The translations under genes and the position numbers were made by a program. Source: Acidobacteriota bacterium (GTDB lineage Bacteria > Acidobacteriota > Vicinamibacteria > Vicinamibacterales > CAVVIG01). From it: a DNA stretch of 6,283 bases. Position 1 is the stretch's first letter. Each line of letters begins with the position of its first letter. The stretch covers positions 1 through 6,283 of the forward strand of contig QHWL01000227.1 in assembly GCA_003222555.1 (NCBI GenBank). The letters run 5' to 3'. Of this stretch, positions 1-6,283 are shown piece by piece. Under the pieces are notes generated by a model, which saw nothing but the letters and a program-made list of their open reading frames with translations, had not been told where the DNA came from and did not search any database.

Positions 1-96
1 CAGGAGCGCTACGGCCTCAACAAGCGGGAAGACGCCTCAAAGCCGCGCGAGGTTGCGGGCAAGCCCGAAGCGACCCAGGTGGGGTTCGCCTGGTGA
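1..96 (+). CDS. C-terminal fragment of an unidentified protein
   Basis: Frame 1 is open from the first base to a TGA at 94-96 and encodes 31 residues ending in VGFAW. Almost every codon ends in G or C (27 of 31), as expected for a real gene in this GC-rich DNA, and the downstream hairpin and T-run would suit its 3' end. The tail is polar and charged (QERYGLNKRED, then Lys/Pro/Glu-rich), with no membrane segment or motif I recognise. The gene converges on clpA. Its body lies outside the window, so no function can be given. The frame assignment rests only on codon bias over a short stretch. Confidence 0.5.
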   Translation, partial: QERYGLNKREDASKPREVAGKPEATQVGFAW

Positions 97-146
97 CGAC
101 GAAGCAGATCTCGGCAGGGCTAAGGCTAAAGAGATTATGAACACAT

Positions 147-241
147 ACGTTCAACGCAGAGACCGCCGAGGCCGCAGAGAAGAAATACCCAAGGATTTCT
201 CGGCGTGCTCTGCGAGCTCTGCGAGCTCTGCGTTCAAACGT
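147..241. repeat. Palindromic element of 9-bp CGCAGAG-type units
   Basis: The left arm holds three units spaced exactly 9 bp apart: CGCAGAG at 155-161, CGCCGAG at 164-170, CGCAGAG at 173-179. The right arm holds four inverted units with the same spacing: CTCGGCG at 199-205, then CTCTGCG at 208-214, 217-223 and 226-232. The centre is AGAAAT (181-186) pairing with ATTTCT (195-200) around an 8-base loop. The outer ends also mirror each other (ACGTT near 147, AACGT near 241). The whole can fold as a long imperfect hairpin on either strand. It lies between two converging genes. I recall similar CGCAGAG-rich palindromes scattered between genes in several environmental phyla, but cannot confirm membership here. 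Because the period is a multiple of three, all frames stay open and yield spurious Ala-Glu-rich peptides on the minus strand. Confidence 0.8.
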
Positions 242-251
242 CGCATTTTTT
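155..251 (+). terminator. Probable intrinsic terminator formed by the palindrome and T6
   Basis: On the plus strand the inverted CGCAGAG/CTCTGCG arms (155-232) can pair strongly, and a run of six T follows at 246-251. The site begins about 60 bases after the stop at 96, so it could end the transcript of the upstream partial gene. The T-run starts 13 bases beyond the last strong stem pair, farther than in a canonical terminator, so efficiency is uncertain. On the minus strand the hairpin lies about 45 bases past the clpA stop but has no matching T-run. Confidence 0.4.
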
Positions 252-275
252 CAGACGCTCCTTTAAAGTCGTCTC

Positions 276-2561
276 TCAAGCGACGTCGCCGAAGGCGAGC
301 GCCTCTTTCGTATCCACCAGCTGCGCCACCATGGGCTCGACCACAATCGCGCCGTCCCGCACGCGCACGTGAAAGTGCGATCCTTCCTGCCATTGTGAGC
401 TGATTGGCAGCTTGATCCGTTCGTCGATGACCCGCTTCAGGAACCGCGCGCCGAACGCCATGCTGTAGCCTTGCGTCACAATCAGCTCGAGCGCTTCGTC
501 GTCCATCTGCATCGTCTTGCCGGCCTTGGCGAGGGCCATCCTCACCTGAACGAGATAATGTTTCGCGATTTCCCGCACCTCCTCGTGCGTCAGCGGCGCG
601 AAGAGCACGACCTCGTCGATGCGGTTTCGGAACTCGGGCGGAAAACGACGTTCGAGCTCGCGCATGATTTCGCTCCGGACCTGCTCGATGCCCACCTGGC
701 GTGAAAGGAATCCCATCGGGCTCGTGAGCTTTCGGAAGACCTCCGAGCCGACGTTGGACGTCATAATCACCACCGAGTCGCTCAGATACACCCGCTTACC
801 CCGTCCGTCGGTGAGCCAGCCTTCGTCGAAGGCCTGCAGGAAAAGGTTCAGCAGATTGGGGCTCGCCTTCTCGACTTCGTCGAGCAGGACGACCGTGAAC
901 GGATTGTCTTTGAGCTGATTGGTAAGAACCCCGCCGCGTTCGCTGCCGACAATCCCTCGCGGCATGCCGATGAGCTTGTCGACGGCGACCGAGCCGTCCT
1001 GATATTCCGACATGTCGACGCGAGCCATTTTTTTGTCGTCGCCGAACAGGAACTCGGCCACCGCCTTGGCGAGCTCGGTCTTGCCGACCCCGGTCGGGCC
1101 GAGGAACAGCAGCACGCCATCGGGACGATCGAAGCCGTCCTTGAGCGGCCCTTTGTTGAGCACCAGACGACGGGCGACGGCGTCAACGGCGTTTTTCTGG
1201 CCGACGACTCGTTTCTGCAGCCGGATCTCGATGTCCTTGAAGCGATCGGAGACGTCGCGGAACACCATGTCCTCGGGAATTTGTGCGGCGTCGGAAATCA
1301 CCGAAACAACGTCCTGCCTGGTGACGTCCCAGCGGCGGTCGATTTCCGCTCGGACGGCCGCCGTGTCGAGCCACCCGATCACTTTGTCGGGGAGGTGGAG
1401 ATGGCGCATGTAGCGAGGGGACATTTCGAGCGCGGTGTCGATGGCTTCGTCCAACAGGCGGACCGAGTAGTTACGCTCGAGCCGCGGCCGCAGGTTATAG
1501 AGAATGCGCCGTGTTTGCTCGACGGTGGGCTCGCTGACGTTGACGCAGCGGAAGCGCCGGGCGAGCGCTTCGTCTTCCTGAATGTATTCCTTGTACTCGC
1601 TGAGCGTGGTGGCCGCAATCATCCTGATCTCGCCCCGCGCCAGCACCGACTTGAACACGTTGGCGGCGTCCGACGGCGCGCCAAGCGCCGAGCCCGCGCC
1701 AACCATCGTATGAGCCTCGTCGACGAACAGTATCAGGTTCTGTCGCTCTTTGAGCTCGCGGATGACGTTTTGAATGCGTTCTTCGAACATCCCGCGCAGC
1801 ATCGTCCCCGCGACCATGGAATTCATCTGCAGGTTGGCCACCTGGCAGTCGCGCAGCCGTACCGGCACCATGTCGGGCTCGCACTCGATGCGGCGCGCGA
1901 GCCCTTCGACGATCGCCGTCTTGCCGACTCCCGGCTCACCGATGAGCATCACCGAGTTGGCACGCTCGCGGTGGCACAGAATCTCGAGCACCTGCTGGAT
2001 TTCCTTGTCGCGGCCGAACACCGGCGGCATGAGGTTCGTGGCAAAGTGTTTCAGGAACGGTGGAAGCTCGAAGCGCTTCTTCAACCGCTCTTCGCGCAGT
2101 TCGATTTCGCGGATCCGCGCATTCAGTCGGGAGACGAGCAGCTCGGGCTCGACTCCGTGGTTTCGGAGAATCGACGCGGGCACACCCTGCGTCTCCTCGA
2201 AGACGGCGGAATAGACATCCACGGCCTCAATCGTTTGCCGCCCCGCCCGGTTGGCGTGATGAAGGGCCAGCTTGAAAACGAGCTTGGTGGCCGGCGAGAC
2301 GCGCAGCTCGCGCCCCCCAAACGACGATGAGGTGTGCAGATGCTCTTCAATGGCCTGAAGGATCGCATGCGGGTTCAGCTCGATGTCGCGCATCACCGCG
2401 GCGAACATGTCCCACTCAACCTGTGCGAACGCCAGAAACAGATGCTCGTTGGTGAGCAATGCCTGCTCGCGGCGGCACGCTTCCTCGACGGCCCGGTCGA
2501 CGATGCGTTGGGCGGTTTCGCCAATCTTGCTAGGTGAGATATCGAGGTCGTCTACTCGCAC
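276..2561 (-). CDS. clpA: ClpA/ClpC-type AAA+ unfoldase (Clp ATPase subunit)
   Basis: A cytosolic ring ATPase expected to unfold substrates and feed them to the ClpP peptidase. The 761 residues match E. coli ClpA (758). A Clp N-domain spans about 10-150 (LTNEHLFLAF at 36-45). D1 has Walker A GEPGVGKT 208-215, Walker B ending D281-E282, and arginines R335/R336. D2 has Walker A GPTGVGKT 488-495, Walker B ending D561-E562, sensor-1 TSN 601-603, arginine finger R647 and sensor-2 GAR 704-706. There is no long coiled-coil insert between D1 and D2, which argues against ClpB. M616-G617-F618 after sensor 1 sits where ClpP-docking IGL/IGF-type loops occur. Oddly, the pore tyrosines are replaced: MLRG (254-257) for KYRG and GIVG (536-539) for GYVG. 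The start is GTG at 2561, with an in-frame TGA at 2577-2579 just upstream. No clpS or clpP is adjacent. Family assignment is firm; ClpA versus ClpC naming is less so. Confidence 0.93.
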   Translation of the reverse strand: MRVDDLDISPSKIGETAQRIVDRAVEEACRREQALLTNEHLFLAFAQVEWDMFAAVMRDIELNPHAILQAIEEHLHTSSSFGGRELRVSPATKLVFKLALHHANRAGRQTIEAVDVYSAVFEETQGVPASILRNHGVEPELLVSRLNARIREIELREERLKKRFELPPFLKHFATNLMPPVFGRDKEIQQVLEILCHRERANSVMLIGEPGVGKTAIVEGLARRIECEPDMVPVRLRDCQVANLQMNSMVAGTMLRGMFEERIQNVIRELKERQNLILFVDEAHTMVGAGSALGAPSDAANVFKSVLARGEIRMIAATTLSEYKEYIQEDEALARRFRCVNVSEPTVEQTRRILYNLRPRLERNYSVRLLDEAIDTALEMSPRYMRHLHLPDKVIGWLDTAAVRAEIDRRWDVTRQDVVSVISDAAQIPEDMVFRDVSDRFKDIEIRLQKRVVGQKNAVDAVARRLVLNKGPLKDGFDRPDGVLLFLGPTGVGKTELAKAVAEFLFGDDKKMARVDMSEYQDGSVAVDKLIGMPRGIVGSERGGVLTNQLKDNPFTVVLLDEVEKASPNLLNLFLQAFDEGWLTDGRGKRVYLSDSVVIMTSNVGSEVFRKLTSPMGFLSRQVGIEQVRSEIMRELERRFPPEFRNRIDEVVLFAPLTHEEVREIAKHYLVQVRMALAKAGKTMQMDDEALELIVTQGYSMAFGARFLKRVIDERIKLPISSQWQEGSHFHVRVRDGAIVVEPMVAQLVDTKEALAFGDVA

Positions 2562-2567
2562 ATTCGT

Positions 2568-2571
2568 CTCC
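2568..2571 (-). promoter_or_regulatory. Ribosome-binding site for clpA (GTG start)
   Basis: On the minus strand GGAG lies 6 bases before the GTG at 2561-2559. The overlapping ATG (first base 2562) is in another frame, and a TGA at 2577-2579 closes the clpA frame upstream. Together these fix the GTG as the start. Confidence 0.7.
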
Positions 2572-2760
2572 GCCTGTCAGCGCAGGCAGCAAGATGCGGG
2601 CCAGAGGAAACCCGATGGCGCGGCAAGAGCGGGAACGGCGCAAGAGCTTCTGGCGAAATGGGTTGTCGCGAGTTCAGGCCGGAGTGCGCCGCTCACATGC
2701 CAGGTGACCAGAGTCAAATAGGAATCGGCGGTTCGCAAACAGTGACTAGAATTCGGTTTC

Positions 2761-2801
2761 AAAACCAGTGACAGCCGGCTTGGGCGGCTGGCCCGCCTGT
2801 C
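2761..2801 (-). terminator. Possible weak terminator after htpX
   Basis: An imperfect hairpin has outer arms GACAG (2770-2774) and CTGTC (2797-2801) and an inner stem GGGC (2782-2785) with GCCC (2791-2794). Read on the minus strand it begins about 36 bases past the htpX stop and is followed by TTTT at 2764-2761. The internal mismatches, the short T-run and the 5-base gap before it make this tentative. Confidence 0.3.
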
Positions 2802-2836
2802 GGGACCCTACGCGGTGCCTTGGCACGTCGGCGGGG

Positions 2837-3670
2837 CTACGGACGGGCCAGCTCGAGCAGCGCCTGGATGCGCAGCTCGGTAGGCGGGTGGGTGCTGAAC
2901 AGGGAGGTGAGCCCGGAAAGGGAAAACGGCTTGATGATGAACATGTGCGCCGTGGCCGGGTTGGCATCGAGGGGGACGACCCGCGACGCCGCCTCGATCT
3001 TTTTCAGCGCGCTCACGAGCCCGAGCGGTCCGCCAGCAAGTGTGGCGCCGCCGGCGTCGGCGTCGTACTCGCGCGACCGCGAGATGGCCGCCTGAATCAG
3101 CATGGCGGCGACTGGCGCCAGGATGATGGTGGCGAGGAGCGCCAGCGGATTCGAGCCTTCGCGGTCGTTGTCGCGACTGCCGCCCCAGAACATGGCGAAG
3201 CGCGAGATCATCATGATGGCGGCCGCCAACGTTGCCGCAATCGAACTGATGAGGATGTCGCGATGCTTGACATGCGCCAGCTCATGGGCGAGAACGCCTT
3301 CGAGCTCCTCATCATCGAGCATCTGCAGGATGCCCTCGGTGGCGGCGACGGCCGCATGCTCGGGGTTTCGGCCGGTTGCAAATGCGTTGGGGGACGCTTG
3401 GGGAATGACATAGCAACGCGGCTGCGGCAGGCCCGCTCGCCGGGCCAGACCGGCGACGATGCGAAAAAGCCGGTGGTCGGGACCGACCTCTTGCGCGCCG
3501 TACATCTTGAGGACGATCTTGTCCGAGAACCAGTACGATACGAAGTTGGTCAAGGCCGCGAAGACGAACCCGAAGACGAGGCCTTGCGCGCCGCCGAGGG
3601 CTTCGCCAAGAAACAAGAACAGCGCGCTCATGACGCCGAGCAGCAACGCCGTTTTCACAGTATTAGACAT
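2837..3670 (-). CDS. htpX: HtpX, membrane zinc metalloprotease (peptidase M48)
   Basis: HtpX is an inner-membrane zinc protease that, in E. coli, works alongside FtsH to remove damaged membrane proteins. The 277 residues are close to the family's usual 280-290. Hydrophobic segments lie at about 6-22, 29-48, 141-160 and 175-196. The zinc site is HELAH (129-133), with the third ligand E201 in SREYDAD. The family's STHPPTELR stretch is at 259-267. All catalytic residues are present, so the enzyme should be active. I start it at the ATG at 3670 because MSNTVKTALLLG matches the usual N-terminus; an ATG at 3691 would add seven atypical residues (MPGVPLI). Neither start has a good Shine-Dalgarno; the nearest purine run before 3670 is GGGGG, 11 bases away. 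It lies upstream of clpA on the same strand and diverges from the gene at 3760. Confidence 0.95.
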   Translation of the reverse strand: MSNTVKTALLLGVMSALFLFLGEALGGAQGLVFGFVFAALTNFVSYWFSDKIVLKMYGAQEVGPDHRLFRIVAGLARRAGLPQPRCYVIPQASPNAFATGRNPEHAAVAATEGILQMLDDEELEGVLAHELAHVKHRDILISSIAATLAAAIMMISRFAMFWGGSRDNDREGSNPLALLATIILAPVAAMLIQAAISRSREYDADAGGATLAGGPLGLVSALKKIEAASRVVPLDANPATAHMFIIKPFSLSGLTSLFSTHPPTELRIQALLELARP

Positions 3671-3747
3671 GATCAGGGGAACCCCCGGCATAGGCGAAAA
3701 ATTCCGGTCCGCGCAGCTCCTGCGGCATCAACAGGCGGGACGAGGCG

Positions 3748-3753
3748 TATAAT
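3748..3753 (+). promoter_or_regulatory. Perfect -10 box, six bases before the start codon
   Basis: TATAAT matches the sigma-70 -10 consensus at all six positions. The ATG of the downstream gene begins at 3760, so a start site about 7 bases beyond the box falls on or next to the A of the AUG. No good -35 lies 16-18 bp upstream (GCATCA-like sequence near 3725-3730). There is no Shine-Dalgarno before the ATG. The simplest reading is a leaderless mRNA. Confidence 0.55.
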
Positions 3754-3759
3754 CGAGCC

Positions 3760-5993
<2,234 letters not shown>

Positions 5994-6021
5994 TTAAAAG
6001 GCGACTATACCACCTTATACT
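5994..6021 (+). promoter_or_regulatory. Likely promoter of the membrane-protein gene at 6037
   Basis: TTAAAA (5994-5999, 4 of 6 to TTGACA) and TATACT (6016-6021, 5 of 6 to TATAAT) are 16 bp apart. Transcription would start near 6028, giving a leader of about 9 bases. No Shine-Dalgarno is visible before the ATG. The promoter overlaps that of thiC, which points the other way. Confidence 0.45.
6004..6009 (-). promoter_or_regulatory. Likely -10 box of the thiC promoter
   Basis: On the minus strand TATAGT (5 of 6 to consensus) at 6009-6004 would start transcription near 5997, a few bases before P1 of the riboswitch, which fits a leader made only of the aptamer. The matching -35 is poor (sequence around 6032-6025 is not close to TTGACA). 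Confidence 0.45.
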
Positions 6022-6036
6022 GCCCTCGAACGTCGC

Positions 6037-6283
6037 ATGCGGCAAAAGCGCTCAGCTACGGGAATCGGCGTCGCCGCCTGCATGTTTCTGGTCGTCTGGG
6101 GCCTGACCACGCATGGAAAGTACTCCGCCAGCGGCGACGAGCCGCATTACTTGCTCGTCTCGATCAGTTTGGCGGCGGACCGCGATCTCGACCTCGAGAA
6201 CAACTACGCGGCAAACGACGGCCGGTTGATCGGACATGACCAGCTGACGGCGGGCCCCCATGCCCGCCGCGCGCGTGACGGCC
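6037..6283 (+). CDS. N-terminus of a membrane protein, possibly a GT-C glycosyltransferase (partial)
   Basis: An open frame from ATG at 6037 runs off the window after 82 codons. Three basic residues near the start (R2, K4, R5) precede a hydrophobic segment at about 9-24 (GIGVAACMFLVVWGLT), so the N-terminus should be cytoplasmic. An outward-facing loop follows with SGDEPHYLLVSISLAADRD (32-50) and DLENNYAA (52-59). An acidic pair just after the first membrane helix, in a GDEPHY context, is typical of GT-C-fold transferases (PMT/ArnT-like, family 39-related) that use lipid-linked sugars; here the pair is D34-E35. That function is an inference from this one motif and from remembered similar proteins. 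Codons are GC-ending, like the neighbours. It is divergent from thiC, with 121 bp between the two start codons. Confidence 0.75.
   Translation, partial: MRQKRSATGIGVAACMFLVVWGLTTHGKYSASGDEPHYLLVSISLAADRDLDLENNYAANDGRLIGHDQLTAGPHARRARDG

Larger units (their letters stand above)
2562..2836 (-). other. Intergenic gap between htpX and clpA
   Basis: This 275-bp gap should hold the clpA promoter and the end of the htpX transcript. I found no convincing sigma-70 promoter. TTGACT at 2717-2712 (minus strand) resembles a -35 box but no good -10 follows at 16-18 bp. No complete heat-shock operator (CIRCE) or sigma-32 promoter is visible. A 61-codon frame at 2577-2762 on the minus strand has no recognisable features and looks like chance. 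Confidence 0.5.

Noticed and set aside
53..403. Small frames on both strands across the CGCAGAG palindrome (also 151-393 minus)
   Set aside because: They are kept open by the 9-bp repeat and give Ala/Glu- or Ser/Ala-rich peptides that mirror the repeat; they also run into the clpA end.
1281..2330. 349-codon open frame antisense to clpA
   Set aside because: It mirrors the clpA coding sequence, with no domain and the same Arg/His/Asp-rich composition as other shadow frames.
276..2561. ClpB disaggregase as the identity of the AAA+ protein
   Set aside because: The long coiled-coil middle domain inserted near the end of D1 in ClpB is absent, the length fits ClpA, and a ClpP-docking-like tripeptide is present.
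2640..2700. Heat-shock control of clpA (CIRCE half-site GCACTC; sigma-32-like CTGAAC and CCCATTT)
   Set aside because: Only one CIRCE half is present with no inverted partner at the right spacing, and the sigma-32-like boxes are about 9 bases apart, too close.
2577..2762. 61-codon minus-strand frame between htpX and clpA
   Set aside because: No ribosome-binding site, domain or membrane pattern; likely chance in a region that should hold the clpA promoter.

Overview
The window reads as an ordinary stretch of chromosome from a GC-rich, Gram-negative-type bacterium. Acidobacteriota (perhaps the Vicinamibacteria side) is my best guess. That guess rests on remembered resemblance of the ClpA-like ATPase, the small Pro/Ala-rich secreted protein and the membrane protein at the right edge, not on a search. 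I see no rRNA, tRNA, CRISPR array, insertion sequence, integrase or phage gene.

Layout, left to right. (1) 1-96 (+): the C-terminal tail of an unidentified protein. (2) 97-275: a convergent intergenic gap holding a palindromic element built from 9-bp CGCAGAG-type units, followed by a T-run. (3) 276-2561 (-): a 761-aa ClpA/ClpC-type double AAA+ unfoldase starting with GTG. (4) 2562-2836: a gap with a weak hairpin behind htpX and no recognisable clpA promoter. (5) 2837-3670 (-): HtpX, a membrane zinc protease. (6) 3671-3759: a divergent gap with a perfect TATAAT six bases before the next start codon. (7) 3760-4290 (+): an exported protein of unknown function with a Pro/Ala-rich linker. (8) 4287-5915 (-): thiC, convergent with the previous gene, the two stop codons interlocked over 4 bp. 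(9) 5916-5993 (-): a TPP riboswitch abutting the thiC AUG. (10) 6037-6283 (+): the N-terminus of a membrane protein, probably a GT-C-type glycosyltransferase, running off the edge.

Two themes can be inferred. clpA and htpX are neighbours on the same strand and both belong to protein quality control (cytosolic unfolding for proteolysis; membrane-protein proteolysis), but the 275-bp gap argues against a tight operon. thiC makes the thiamine pyrimidine and is under TPP feedback; it stands alone here, without other thi genes.

No obviously new multi-gene system is present. The points most worth a second look are the ClpA-like protein, which lacks the conserved pore-loop tyrosine in both ATPase rings while keeping a ClpP-type docking tripeptide; the CGCAGAG palindrome; the apparently leaderless small secreted protein; and the compact riboswitch with the ribosome-binding site inside the aptamer.
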